59,559 nt of DNA, from positions 1 through 59,559 of the forward strand of contig NZ_JADWYO010000038.1 in assembly GCF_022414595.1 (NCBI RefSeq), in the 5' to 3' direction. Origin of the DNA: Streptomyces sp. MUM 203J (GTDB lineage: Bacteria; Actinomycetota; Actinomycetes; Streptomycetales; Streptomycetaceae). Shown here piece after piece: positions 16,070 to 24,330 of the stretch (position 1 is its first letter; each line of letters starts with the position of its first letter). The notes under the pieces were generated by a model that did no database searches, was not told the origin of the DNA, and worked only from the letters and a program-made list of their open reading frames with translations. Position numbers and translations under genes: made by a program.

Positions 16070-16152
16070 ACCCCTGATCCTCCCGCGCCCCCGCGAACGC
16101 TGCGCGCCCGGCTACGCTGCGGGCAGGAAACCGAAGAACTCGGGAGGCGCAC

Positions 16153-16359
16153 ATGGCGTGGACGTGGCGGTTCGAGAAGTCCGACGGCACGGAGGTGGAA
16201 CCGGCCGTCACCCCGGAGGAGTTCACCACCCAGGGCGACGCGGAGTCCTGGATCGGCGAGACCTGGCGCGACCTCCTGGACGGCGGCGCCGACCAGGCCA
16301 CCCTCTTCGAGGACGACACCAGGATCTACGGCCCGATGCCGTTGAACGCGGAGGGCTGA
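16153..16359 (+). CDS. Small conserved acidic protein, unknown function
   Basis: 68 residues, start MAWTWRFEKSDGTEV, acidic (pI clearly low), no signal peptide or helix. GGGAGG lies 6 nt before the ATG and a -10-like TACGCT lies about 40 nt upstream, so it is a convincing small gene. Tryptophan-rich ends and a central ESWIGETWRDLLDGGA suggest a compact soluble fold. I do not recognise a function. Confidence 0.8.
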   Translation: MAWTWRFEKSDGTEVEPAVTPEEFTTQGDAESWIGETWRDLLDGGADQATLFEDDTRIYGPMPLNAEG

Positions 16360-16415
16360 GCCCCCGGTCCCGCTGTGCGGGGGGCCGGGACCGGCCCCCC
16401 GATGGGCCCGCGCCC

Positions 16416-17510
16416 TCACATCTCGCCCAGCGTCACCGTCACCGTCCGGGACCGGCCTTCCCGGAGGAACCGCACCGGCACCTCGTCCCCCGGCTGCCGC
16501 GAGGCCAGCGCCTCCAGCAGTGACGTGATCGTCGTGATCTCCGTGTCACCCACCCGGGTGATGGTGTCCCCGACCCGCAGCCCTGCCTCCTCGGCCGCAC
16601 CGTCCGGCAGGACCTGCTCCACCGCCACCCCGGCGGGCTGGTAGCTGTCGTCCAGCACGGTACGGCCCGAGATCCCGAGCGCCGCCCGTCCCGAGTCCCG
16701 TACCTCCCCGAACTCCACGATCTGGTCGGCCACGGTCCGCACCATCGACACGGGGATGGCGAACCCGATCCCGGACGCCTGCCCGCCACCCGGCTCCGGG
16801 TCGGCCGCCGCGAGCGTCGGGATGCCGATGACCTCGCTGTCCAGGTTGACCAGCGCACCCCCGCTGTTGCCGGGGTTGACGGGCGCGGAGGTCTGGACCA
16901 TGTTGCCGATGGTCGCGCCCGGAGCCCCGTCCGTGCGGGTCGTGCTGACGGTGCGCCCGATGGCGGACACTATGCCCTGGGTGACGCTTCCGGACAGCCC
17001 CAGCGGCGACCCCATGGCCAGCACGATCTGTCCGACCTCCACCTGCGTGGAGTCCCCGAACCGTGCGGGCCGCACCCCGTCCGGCAGGGCGCCCTCCAGC
17101 TTGATGACGGCCAGGTCCTGCTCCGGGTAGCTGGACACCAGCCGTGCGGTCAGCGGCTGCTCGCGGGTCGCGACGGTGACGCGGAAGTCCGAGGAGTCAC
17201 CCACGACATGGGCGTTCGTCACGATGTGCCCCTGCCCGTCGTAGACGACGCCGGAGCCCAGGCTGCGGCCCGCCTCGATGGTCACGACCGAGGGCAGTAC
17301 GTTCCTGATGACGGTCTGGTAGTCGCTCTGCAGGTCGTCGGCCTGCCGGGGCGCCGCCGCCCGCGCGCTCGCCGTCACCGCGGCCTGTCCGGCCCCGGCG
17401 CCCGCGGGTCCGCCCGAGCGCGCACCGGAGCACCCGCCCACCAGGGCGGCCACGGCCACGGCACACACCACGGCCCGTGCTCCCGGCAGCAGCCGGGGGA
17501 GGACGTCCAT
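16416..17510 (-). CDS. HtrA/DegP-like serine protease lipoprotein with PDZ domain
   Basis: 364 residues. The lipoprotein signal ends in LVGGC (acylated C27), followed by a Gly/Ala-rich tether to residue 60. The trypsin-like domain shows the full triad: H101 in TNAHVV, D132 in EQDLAVIKL, S216 in NPGNSGGAL. A C-terminal PDZ domain (about 270-360) has VLPDGAAEEAGLRVGDTI. It would be exported and membrane-tethered, degrading or sensing misfolded envelope proteins. The start has no clear Shine-Dalgarno; a GATACT 6 nt upstream may mean a leaderless mRNA. It follows the methyltransferase gene by 87 nt on the same strand. Confidence 0.92.
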   Translation of the reverse strand: MDVLPRLLPGARAVVCAVAVAALVGGCSGARSGGPAGAGAGQAAVTASARAAAPRQADDLQSDYQTVIRNVLPSVVTIEAGRSLGSGVVYDGQGHIVTNAHVVGDSSDFRVTVATREQPLTARLVSSYPEQDLAVIKLEGALPDGVRPARFGDSTQVEVGQIVLAMGSPLGLSGSVTQGIVSAIGRTVSTTRTDGAPGATIGNMVQTSAPVNPGNSGGALVNLDSEVIGIPTLAAADPEPGGGQASGIGFAIPVSMVRTVADQIVEFGEVRDSGRAALGISGRTVLDDSYQPAGVAVEQVLPDGAAEEAGLRVGDTITRVGDTEITTITSLLEALASRQPGDEVPVRFLREGRSRTVTVTLGEM

Positions 17511-17597
17511 GAGGGGAGTATCCCCGTCCCCAGCCCACCCGGCCTCCGGAACACCCCCGTTCAGGGGGCGGCCGCGACGGCCCGCCCGGGGTGCTCC

Positions 17598-18410
17598 CTA
17601 GCCGCGCACACCGCACAGGTGCAGCAGGGCCGCCACGCGGCGGTAGGGCTCGGTACGGCCCGCGCGGTCTTCGGCGGCGAGGAGGTGTTCCAGTTCGCCG
17701 GCCGGGGGGAGGCCCTGGTCGTTGGGGACGCTGTCGGTGAACACGCGGACCCCGTACCAGGCCTGGAGGGGGGCGGCGATACCCGCGAGGGTGGCGGTGA
17801 GCGCGCCGAGGCGGTCGGCGCGCACCCGCAGGCCGAGGCGGCTCGTGTAGTGGTCCGACTCGAACGCCTCCAGAGCACCCGGCCAGTCCCCGGCCAGCCC
17901 CGGCCGCAGGGCCAGGGCGTCCGCGTTCCGTACGACCAGGGACAGCAGGCCACCGGGGGCCAGCATCCGGGCGAGTCCGGCGAGCAGCGCGTCCGGCTCC
18001 TCCACGTACATGAGCACACCGTGGCACAGCACCACGTCGAAGCTGCCGGGCAGGAAGTGCACCCCGGTGTCACGGCCGTCGCCCTCGATGAGCCGCACCC
18101 GGTCCCGGATGCCCGCGGGCTCGGCGGCCAGTGCCTCCCGGGCGGCCTTCAGCATCCCGGGGTCGGACTCCAGGCCGGTCACCGTGTGTCCGGCCCGCGC
18201 CAGCCGCAGGGCCTGGGTGCCCTGGCCCATGCCGACGTCGAGGACCCGCAGCCGCTGGCCCACCGGGTAGCGGGTCGTGATCTGCTCGTCGAGCTGCCGG
18301 GCGACGAGTTCCTGGCGGACCGTGTTGCGCAGCCCGCCGAGCCCGTCCAGCCAGTCGGCGGCGGCGCCCCCGAACCCGGCCCGGCCGCTCTCGACGGACT
18401 CGCTGGTCAG
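17598..18410 (-). CDS. Class I SAM-dependent methyltransferase, apparent CTG start
   Basis: A soluble methyltransferase of 270 residues with motif I VLDVGMGQGTQALRLA, motif II VVLCHGVLMYVEEPD and LAPGGLLSLVVRN, most like SmtA/UbiE-type small-molecule methyltransferases. The substrate is unknown. The frame stays open back into the DUF3043 gene, but the homologous N terminus (TSESVESGRAGFGG) begins at 18410. The only initiation-like codon there is CTG, which shares CTGA with the DUF3043 stop and has GGGGAGAG about 7 nt upstream. I therefore call a CTG start, coupled by overlap. If that is wrong, the gene would begin inside the upstream gene. Confidence 0.75.
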   Translation of the reverse strand: MTSESVESGRAGFGGAAADWLDGLGGLRNTVRQELVARQLDEQITTRYPVGQRLRVLDVGMGQGTQALRLARAGHTVTGLESDPGMLKAAREALAAEPAGIRDRVRLIEGDGRDTGVHFLPGSFDVVLCHGVLMYVEEPDALLAGLARMLAPGGLLSLVVRNADALALRPGLAGDWPGALEAFESDHYTSRLGLRVRADRLGALTATLAGIAAPLQAWYGVRVFTDSVPNDQGLPPAGELEHLLAAEDRAGRTEPYRRVAALLHLCGVRG

Positions 18411-19003
18411 GGCCGCTCTCCCCGTTTGACCTGGGGCTTGGGCAGCCGCAGCCGACGCATCTGGAGCGTACGCATCAGGCCGTACGCCACGGCGCCCTTC
18501 TTCGGCTCGTTCGGGAAGCGCTCGTTCAGCTGCTTCTTCAGGCGGATCGTCAGGCCGACGGAGTCGACGACGATCATCACGATGACGCCCAGCCACAGCA
18601 GTGTCGCGATGAACTGGGTCTGGCCGGCCCGGACCACCGACATCACCAGGATGATGACGGCGAGAGGCAGGAACAGCTCCGCGACGAAGAAGCGCGAGTC
18701 GACGAAGTCGCGGACGAAGCGGCGCACCGGCCCCCGGTCCCGGGCGGGCAGATAGCGCTCGTCGCCGCTCGCCAGCGCCTCCCGCTGACGGGCCAGGTCG
18801 GCGCGGCGCGCCTCCCGCTGGCGGCGCATGGCCTCCTTGCGGTCCAGCGGCGGACTGACCGCGCGGCGGCGCTGGGACTGGGCCTCACTCCGTTTCGGGG
18901 TGGGCCGGCCCTTGCGGGCCTGCGGGTCACGGGGCTGCTTGGAGAGGTCCGGGCTCACCTTGTCGGCGGCGGCCTTCTCATCCTTCGAACGGCTACGGAA
19001 CAC
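18407..19003 (-). CDS. DUF3043 membrane protein
   Basis: 198 residues. A highly charged N-terminal half begins FRSRSKDEKAAADKV and contains PTPKRSEAQSQRRR and RQREARRADLARQREAL. Two hydrophobic helices follow (FFVAELFLPLAVIILVMSVV and a second around residue 145). This is the actinobacterial DUF3043 layout; its function is not known to me. The GTG start at 19003 has no Shine-Dalgarno but TACCCT lies 8 nt upstream, consistent with a leaderless mRNA. It is divergent from pspA. Confidence 0.85.
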   Translation of the reverse strand: MFRSRSKDEKAAADKVSPDLSKQPRDPQARKGRPTPKRSEAQSQRRRAVSPPLDRKEAMRRQREARRADLARQREALASGDERYLPARDRGPVRRFVRDFVDSRFFVAELFLPLAVIILVMSVVRAGQTQFIATLLWLGVIVMIVVDSVGLTIRLKKQLNERFPNEPKKGAVAYGLMRTLQMRRLRLPKPQVKRGERP

Positions 19004-19241
19004 AAAGCCCAAGGGTACGGGGTGTCGCCCATGCTGCTCACGCCGGACGGGAACGATCCGGCAACGGCTGGCGTCCCCGTAGGTGTATCTACTCCCTGGG
19101 CGGGAGAGGGAACGGGTACCAGTCGTTCTTGGGGAGGAGCCCATCGGGGTCCGGACAGTGCGGTAATGGATGCAGGGCCCGTACTGTGGGTTCTGTCGGA
19201 GAGCTGCAGCAGACTCGGTCAGAAGGGGGCGCGCGAAGCCC

Positions 19242-20042
19242 ATGAGCGGTGTGATGAAGCGTATGGGGATGATCTTCCGCGCGAAGGCGAACAAGGCCCT
19301 GGACCGGGCCGAGGACCCGCGCGAGACCCTCGACTACTCGTACCAGAAGCAGCTTGAGCTGCTCCAGAAGGTGCGGCGCGGCGTCGCCGACGTGGCGACC
19401 TCCCGCAAGCGTCTGGAGCTTCAGCTGAACCAGTTGCAGAGCCAGTCCTCCAAGCTGGAGGACCAGGGACGCAAGGCGCTCGCGCTGGGCCGCGAGGACC
19501 TGGCGCGCGAGGCGCTGAGCCGGCGGGCGGCACTGCAGCAGCAGGTCAGCGACCTGGAGACACAGCACCAGACACTCCAGGGCGAGGAGGAGAAGCTGAC
19601 GCTGGCGGCGCAGCGGCTCCAGGCCAAGGTGGACGCCTTCCGCACGAAGAAGGAGACGATCAAGGCCACGTACACGGCCGCGCAGGCCCAGACCCGGATC
19701 GCGGAGTCCTTCTCCGGTATCTCGGAGGAGATGAGCGATGTGGGGGTCGCCATCCAGCGGGCCGAGGACAAGACCGCCCAGCTCCAGGCGCGCGCGGGCG
19801 CGATCGACGAGCTGCTGGCGTCCGGGGCGCTGGACGACCAGTCCGGGCTCCAGCGCGACGACATCCAGGCCGAGCTGGACCGGCTGTCCGGCGGTTCGGA
19901 CGTGGAGCTGGAGCTTCAGCGGATGAAGGCCGAACTGGCGGGCGGGACGTCCTCGCAGCAGGCTATTGAGGGCGGCAACGGCACGCAGCAGGGCGAGCCG
20001 CAGTCCCAGCAGCAGTCGCACCCGAGGTTCGACAAGCAGTAA
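19242..20042 (+). CDS. pspA: Phage shock protein A family (PspA/IM30)
   Basis: A 266-residue coiled-coil protein. The N-terminal amphipathic segment MSGVMKRMGMIFRAKANKAL and PRETLDYSYQKQLELLQK are PspA/IM30 hallmarks. Almost the whole chain to residue 225 is heptad-rich, followed by a Gln/Gly/Ser-rich tail. These proteins form membrane-binding ESCRT-III-like assemblies that protect membranes under envelope stress. The ATG at 19242 gives the family N terminus; AGAAGGGGG lies upstream at long spacing. It is followed after 12 nt by pspAA, so the two form an operon. Confidence 0.95.
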   Translation: MSGVMKRMGMIFRAKANKALDRAEDPRETLDYSYQKQLELLQKVRRGVADVATSRKRLELQLNQLQSQSSKLEDQGRKALALGREDLAREALSRRAALQQQVSDLETQHQTLQGEEEKLTLAAQRLQAKVDAFRTKKETIKATYTAAQAQTRIAESFSGISEEMSDVGVAIQRAEDKTAQLQARAGAIDELLASGALDDQSGLQRDDIQAELDRLSGGSDVELELQRMKAELAGGTSSQQAIEGGNGTQQGEPQSQQQSHPRFDKQ

Positions 20043-20054
20043 GGACGGCGCGTC

Positions 20055-20336
20055 ATGATCGTAAGGATCATGGGGGAGGGCCAGGTTCGGCTGGCCGACA
20101 GCCACTTCGCCGAGCTCAACAAGCTCGACGACGAGCTGCAGGAGGAGATGGAGAACGGCGACGGGCCCGGCTTCCGCCAGACCCTGGCCCGGCTCCTGGA
20201 AACGGTCCGCGCCCTGGGCGAGCCGCTCCCGGACGACTCCCTGGAGCCGTCCGAACTGATCCTCCCTTCCCCCGACGCCACCTTGGCCGAAGTCCAGGCC
20301 CTCCTCTCCGACACGGGCCTGATCCCCGAGGTCTGA
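20055..20336 (+). CDS. pspAA: PspA-associated protein PspAA
   Basis: 93 residues beginning MIVRIMGEGQVRL, the PspAA signature. It is acidic, with ELNKLDDELQEEM and a C-terminal PDATLAEVQALLSDTGLIP. In actinobacterial Psp systems this partner is encoded directly after pspA and modulates it. It starts 12 nt after the pspA stop, behind AAGGACGG. It is shorter and better conserved than its neighbours. Confidence 0.9.
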   Translation: MIVRIMGEGQVRLADSHFAELNKLDDELQEEMENGDGPGFRQTLARLLETVRALGEPLPDDSLEPSELILPSPDATLAEVQALLSDTGLIPEV

Positions 20337-20432
20337 CCGGGCCCCGGCCGCGGAGGGTCACCCCTGCGCGGCCGCCCCGCGGGCACCTCGGCTCCCGTAG
20401 GTGCCGTGCCCCGACGCCGTACCCTCGCAACC

Positions 20433-21662
20433 GTGCTGTCTCCAGGAAGCCGCGCCCGCGCCTGGCCTCGTGCCCATCCGCTGGCCGCCGACACCGCTCT
20501 CGCCGCCGCCGTCCTCACCGCCATGGTGCTGGGCTCCTTCGCGGACCCGCACGGCAGCGCCGCCGGTCCCGGCTTCGGTACCCGGGCTCCCGGCCCGGGC
20601 AGCATCGCCCTGATGGTGCTGGGCGCCGCCGCCCTCGTGCGGCGCCGCCGCGCACCCCTTCCGGTCCTGGTCCTCACCAGCGCGGTGACCGTCGCCGAGT
20701 TCCTGACCGGGGACCCGCCCGCCCCCGTCGCGATGAGCGCCGTCGTCGCGCTGTACACCGTCGCGTCCCGCACCGACCGCCCCACCACCCGGCGGGTGGG
20801 CCTGGCGACGATGACGGTGCTCACCGCGGCCACCATGCTGTTCGGCCACAGCCCCTGGTACTCCCAGCAGAACCTGGGCGTATTCGCCTGGACCGGCATG
20901 GCCGCCGCCGCGGGCGACGCGGTCCGCAGCCGCCGCGCCTTCGTGGACGCCATGCGCGAGCGCGCCGAGCGCGCCGAGCGGACCCGCGAGGAGGAAGCAC
21001 GCCGCCGCGTCGCGGAGGAGCGGCTGCGCATCGCACGCGACCTGCACGACGTGGTCGCCCATCACATCGCCCTGGTGAACGTCCAGGCCGGGGTCGCCGC
21101 ACATGTCATGGACCGGCGCCCCGACCAGGCGAAGGAGGCCCTGGCCCATGTCCGTGAGGCCGGCCGCTCCGCCCTGGAGGAGCTGCGGGCCACGGTCGGC
21201 CTGCTGCGCCAGTCCGGTGACCCGGAGGCGCCGACGGAGCCCGCGCCGGGCCTGGCCCGGCTGGACGAGCTGCTGGACGGCTTCCGCAGAGCGGGCCTCC
21301 CGGTCGCCCTGGCCCGTACGGACGAGGGAGCCCAGCTCCCCGCGGCGGTGGACCTCGCGGTGTACCGGATCATCCAGGAGTCCCTCACCAATGTACGGAA
21401 GCACGCCGGTCCGCAGGCCGCGGCGGAGGTGAGCGTGCTGCACGTCGGCCGCACAGTCGAGGTCACGGTCCTGGACGACGGCGCACCCGCCGGCCCCGGG
21501 CAGCCGTCGGAGACGCCGGGCGGCCTCGGCCTGCTCGGCATGCGCGAACGCGTCACCGCCCTGGGCGGCGCCCTCAGCACGGGCCCCCGCTACGGCGGCG
21601 GTTTCCGGGTCCAGGCGATCCTGCCCCTCAGCCCCCGAACAGCGGAGACAGGCCCCAGATGA
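20433..21662 (+). CDS. Two-component sensor histidine kinase (HisKA_3 type)
   Basis: About 409 residues. Four to five N-terminal helices make a small membrane sensor. A coiled linker (RERAERAERTREEEARRR) leads to the HisKA_3 dimerisation domain with phospho-acceptor His in RIARDLHDVVAHHI. An HATPase_c domain has N box EESLTNVRKHA-like IIQESLTNVRKHA and G box GGLGLLGMRERV. I favour the GTG at 20433 because TACCCT sits 7 nt upstream and there is no Shine-Dalgarno; GTG at 20406 would add nine residues. Its TGA overlaps the ATG of the response regulator gene (ATGA). The signal sensed is unknown. Confidence 0.9.
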   Translation: MLSPGSRARAWPRAHPLAADTALAAAVLTAMVLGSFADPHGSAAGPGFGTRAPGPGSIALMVLGAAALVRRRRAPLPVLVLTSAVTVAEFLTGDPPAPVAMSAVVALYTVASRTDRPTTRRVGLATMTVLTAATMLFGHSPWYSQQNLGVFAWTGMAAAAGDAVRSRRAFVDAMRERAERAERTREEEARRRVAEERLRIARDLHDVVAHHIALVNVQAGVAAHVMDRRPDQAKEALAHVREAGRSALEELRATVGLLRQSGDPEAPTEPAPGLARLDELLDGFRRAGLPVALARTDEGAQLPAAVDLAVYRIIQESLTNVRKHAGPQAAAEVSVLHVGRTVEVTVLDDGAPAGPGQPSETPGGLGLLGMRERVTALGGALSTGPRYGGGFRVQAILPLSPRTAETGPR

Positions 21663-22369
21663 CATCCCACCCGCCCGCCGCCCCCGTCCGTGTGCTGCTG
21701 GCCGACGACCAGGCGCTGCTCCGGAGCGCCTTCCGGGTGCTGGTGGACTCGGAGCCGGACATGCGGGTCGTGGGGGAGGCCTCCGACGGGGCCGAGGCAC
21801 TCGCGCTCGCCCGGAGCACCGGGCCGGACGTCGTCCTCATGGACATCCGGATGCCCGGGACCGACGGGCTCTCCGCCACCCGGATGATCACGACCGACCC
21901 GGACCTCGACCGGGTCCATGTGGTCATGCTGACCACCTTCGAGGTCGACGAGTACGTCGTCGAGTCGCTGCGTGCCGGGGCCTCCGGATTCCTCGGCAAG
22001 GGTGCCGAGCCCGACGAGCTGCTCAACGCCATCCGGGTCGCCGCGGCCGGGGACGCCCTGCTGTCACCCGCCGCGACCAAGGGGCTCATCGCCCGTTTCC
22101 TCGCTCAGGGCCCGGTCCGGGGCGAGGAAACGGGCGCCGGGAGTCCCGGGGCCGAGCGGCTCTCCGCGCTCACCGGCCGGGAGCGCGAGGTCCTCGTCCA
22201 CGTCGCCGCCGGGCTGTCCAACGACGAGATCGCCGGGCGTCTCACCGTCAGTCCGCTCACCGTCAAGACCCACGTCAACCGCACCATGGCGAAGCTGAAC
22301 GCCCGCGACCGTGCCCAGCTCGTCGTCATCGCGTACGAGTCCGGACTGGTGCGTCCTCAGGGCGGATGA
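21659..22369 (+). CDS. NarL/FixJ-type response regulator
   Basis: 236 residues. The receiver domain (residues 10-130) has the acidic pair LLADDQ, phospho-acceptor D62 in VVLMDIRMPG and a conserved Lys in GKGAEPDEL. The C-terminal LuxR-type HTH (about 165-230) reads ALTGREREVLVHVAAGLSNDEI and LTVSPLTVKTHVNRTM-like. It is the cognate regulator of the adjacent kinase through the 4-nt ATGA overlap. A 20-bp perfect terminator begins 2 nt after its stop. Its location after pspA-pspAA hints at envelope stress, but no direct evidence links them. Confidence 0.95.
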   Translation: MTSHPPAAPVRVLLADDQALLRSAFRVLVDSEPDMRVVGEASDGAEALALARSTGPDVVLMDIRMPGTDGLSATRMITTDPDLDRVHVVMLTTFEVDEYVVESLRAGASGFLGKGAEPDELLNAIRVAAAGDALLSPAATKGLIARFLAQGPVRGEETGAGSPGAERLSALTGREREVLVHVAAGLSNDEIAGRLTVSPLTVKTHVNRTMAKLNARDRAQLVVIAYESGLVRPQGG

Positions 22370-22370
22370 C

Positions 22371-22415
22371 GCGCCGAGGGGCGCTCCCGGTACGTCCGGG
22401 AGCGCCCCTCGGCGC
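22371..22415. terminator. 20-bp perfect bidirectional hairpin
   Basis: Arms 22371-22390 and 22396-22415 are fully complementary around the loop TACGT. It lies between the convergent response-regulator and nadA genes and starts 2 nt after the regulator stop. It is one of the longest uninterrupted stems in the window. Confidence 0.9.
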
Positions 22416-22428
22416 ACACGTCGGTGCC

Positions 22429-23607
22429 TTACGGCAGCGCCAGCATCCGCTCCAGCGCCAGCTTCGCGAAGCTCTCCGTCTCGCGGTCGACCTCGATGCG
22501 GTTGACCAGCTTCCCGTCCGCCAGCGACTCCAGCGCCCACACCAGGTGCGGCAGGTCGATGCGGTTCATCGTCGAGCAGAAGCAGACCGTGCGGTCGAGG
22601 AAGACGATCTCCTTGTCCTCGGCGGCGAAACGATTCGCCAGCCGCCGGACCAGGTTCAGTTCCGTGCCGATCGCCCACTTCGAGCCCGCCGGGGCGGCCT
22701 CCAGGGTCCTGATGATGTACTCGGTCGACCCCACGTGGTCCGCGGCCGCCACGACCTCGTGCCTGCACTCGGGGTGGACGAGGACGTTCACGCCGGGGAT
22801 GCGCTCGCGGACCTCGTTCACCGAGTCCAGCGAGAACCGGCCGTGCACCGAGCAGTGGCCGCGCCACAGGATCATCTTCGCGGCCCGCAGCTCCTCGGCG
22901 GTGAGCCCGCCGTTCGGCTTGTGCGGGTTGTAGACCACGCAGTCGTCCAGCGACATGCCCATGTCCCGGACGGCGGTGTTCCGGCCCAGGTGCTGGTCGG
23001 GCAGGAACAGGACCTTCTCGCCCTGCCCGAAGGCCCAGTCCAGTGCCCGCTGCGCGTTCGAGGAGGTGCAGATCGTGCCGCCGTGCTTGCCGGTGAAGGC
23101 CTTGATGTCGGCGGAGGAGTTCATGTACGAGACGGGGACCGTCACGTCCGCGACGCCCGCCTCCGTCAGCACGTCCCAGCACTCCGCGACCTGCTCGGCG
23201 GTCGCCATGTCGGCCATCGAGCAGCCCGCCGCCAGGTCCGGCAGTACGACCTTCTGGTCGTCGCCGGTCAGGATGTCCGCCGACTCGGCCATGAAGTGGA
23301 CGCCGCAGAAGACGATGTACTCGGCCTCCGGCCGGGCCGCCGCGTCCCGGGCGAGCTTGAAGGAGTCGCCGGTGACGTCCGCGAACTGGATGACCTCGTC
23401 GCGCTGGTAGTGGTGGCCGAGCACGAAGACCTTGTCGCCGAGCTTCTCCTTGGCCGCGCGGGCGCGCTCCACCAGGTCCGGGTCGGACGGTGCGGGCAGG
23501 TCGCCCGGACACTCCACACCCCGCTCGCTCTTGGGGTCGGCCTCGCGGCCGAGGAGCAGCAGCGCGAGCGGCGTCGGCTGGACGTCCAGGGGCTGGGCGG
23601 TGGTCAC
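22429..23607 (-). CDS. nadA: Quinolinate synthase A
   Basis: A 392-residue [4Fe-4S] enzyme that condenses iminoaspartate with dihydroxyacetone phosphate to quinolinate, the first committed NAD precursor. The conserved cysteines lie in YIVFCGVHFMAES, GGTICTSSNAQR and DRTVCFCSTMNRI. Other family landmarks are VLGHHYQRDEVIQFAD and the C-terminal VDRETESFAKLALERML. I chose the second GTG (23607) because AAGGG sits 8 nt upstream; the GTG at 23616 would leave only 3 nt. It is divergent from an Fe-S insertion protein, which fits its cluster requirement. Two dyad sites flank its probable -10. Confidence 0.95.
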   Translation of the reverse strand: MTTAQPLDVQPTPLALLLLGREADPKSERGVECPGDLPAPSDPDLVERARAAKEKLGDKVFVLGHHYQRDEVIQFADVTGDSFKLARDAAARPEAEYIVFCGVHFMAESADILTGDDQKVVLPDLAAGCSMADMATAEQVAECWDVLTEAGVADVTVPVSYMNSSADIKAFTGKHGGTICTSSNAQRALDWAFGQGEKVLFLPDQHLGRNTAVRDMGMSLDDCVVYNPHKPNGGLTAEELRAAKMILWRGHCSVHGRFSLDSVNEVRERIPGVNVLVHPECRHEVVAAADHVGSTEYIIRTLEAAPAGSKWAIGTELNLVRRLANRFAAEDKEIVFLDRTVCFCSTMNRIDLPHLVWALESLADGKLVNRIEVDRETESFAKLALERMLALP

Positions 23608-23668
23608 GTCACGCACCCTTTCTACTGAGCTTCACGTGGCAGGCACGAACAGGGACACCGCGCCTTTT

Positions 23669-23715
23669 CGTCTAAATGACGCTATCTATCATATCCGGTT
23701 CACGTCACTTTGACG
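23669..23715. promoter_or_regulatory. Paired CGTC-N5-GACG sites around the nadA promoter
   Basis: Two 13-bp dyads of the same form, CGTCTAAATGACG (23669-23681) and CGTCACTTTGACG (23703-23715), lie with centres 34 bp apart. A good minus-strand -10 box, TATGAT (23693-23688), sits between them. The upstream dyad covers the expected -35 position. This is the layout expected for a repressor operator of nadA; the regulator is unidentified. Confidence 0.5.
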
Positions 23716-23896
23716 ATGGCCATAGTGTCGATGTGACACATCCCCTCTCCGCGCGGCGGTGCCTGCCGGGACCCGGGTGTGCGAGCATGAAAAGGCCAAG
23801 GACAAAGACACACGCCCGGCCCGGAATGAATCCGCGGCCCCGCCGGTTGACCTGACCGTCGGCAAGCAGTCTTCGTACAACCCGGGAGAGAAGCAG

Positions 23897-24253
23897 ATGT
23901 CCGTATCGGACGAGAAGACCACTGTCAGCGACGGCATCCTCCTGACGGACGCCGCCGCGGCCAAGGTCAAGGCCCTGCTCGACCAGGAAGGCCGCGACGA
24001 CCTCGCCCTGCGGGTCGCCGTCCAGCCCGGCGGCTGCTCCGGCCTGCGCTACCAGCTCTTCTTCGACGAGCGCTCGCTCGACGGGGACGTCGAGAAGGAC
24101 TTCGGCGGAGTCAAGGTCGTCACCGACCGCATGAGCGCCCCCTACCTGGGCGGCGCCACCATCGACTTCGTCGACACGATCGAGAAGCAGGGCTTCACGA
24201 TCGACAACCCGAACGCGACGGGCTCCTGCGCCTGCGGCGACTCCTTCAGCTGA
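23897..24253 (+). CDS. erpA: ErpA/HesB-type iron-sulfur cluster insertion protein
   Basis: 118 residues of the A-type carrier family. The three conserved cysteines are C47 in PGGCSGLRY and C111/C113 in GSCACGDSF, the last in the typical CxCG arrangement. It delivers Fe-S clusters to target enzymes in the cytosol. The ATG at 23897 is preceded by GGGAGAG, and upstream in-frame sequence is leader. It faces nadA, whose product needs a [4Fe-4S] cluster, and ends against a convergent gene through a strong hairpin. Confidence 0.92.
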   Translation: MSVSDEKTTVSDGILLTDAAAAKVKALLDQEGRDDLALRVAVQPGGCSGLRYQLFFDERSLDGDVEKDFGGVKVVTDRMSAPYLGGATIDFVDTIEKQGFTIDNPNATGSCACGDSFS

Positions 24254-24286
24254 CGCGGAGTTCTCCGTACGGCTCTCTGCGCGGCA

Positions 24287-24329
24287 CGACGGCGGCGGTC
24301 CCCGGGACACCCGGAGACCGCCGCCGTCG
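24287..24329. terminator. 14-bp hairpin between convergent erpA and 24331 gene
   Basis: CGACGGCGGCGGTC (24287-24300) pairs perfectly with 24316-24329. The loop itself contains a 5-bp inner stem. It occupies the short convergent gap and probably terminates both transcripts. Confidence 0.8.
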
Positions 24330-24330
24330 G

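Noticed and set aside
16070..16152. Cobalamin riboswitch ahead of the cob genes
   Set aside because: The 83-nt gap is too short and I see no B12-box-like sequence there or upstream of cobS.
23690..23710. Rex operator near nadA
   Set aside because: GGTTCACGTCAC contains TTCAC but no matching left half of the TGTGAA-N-TTCACA type.
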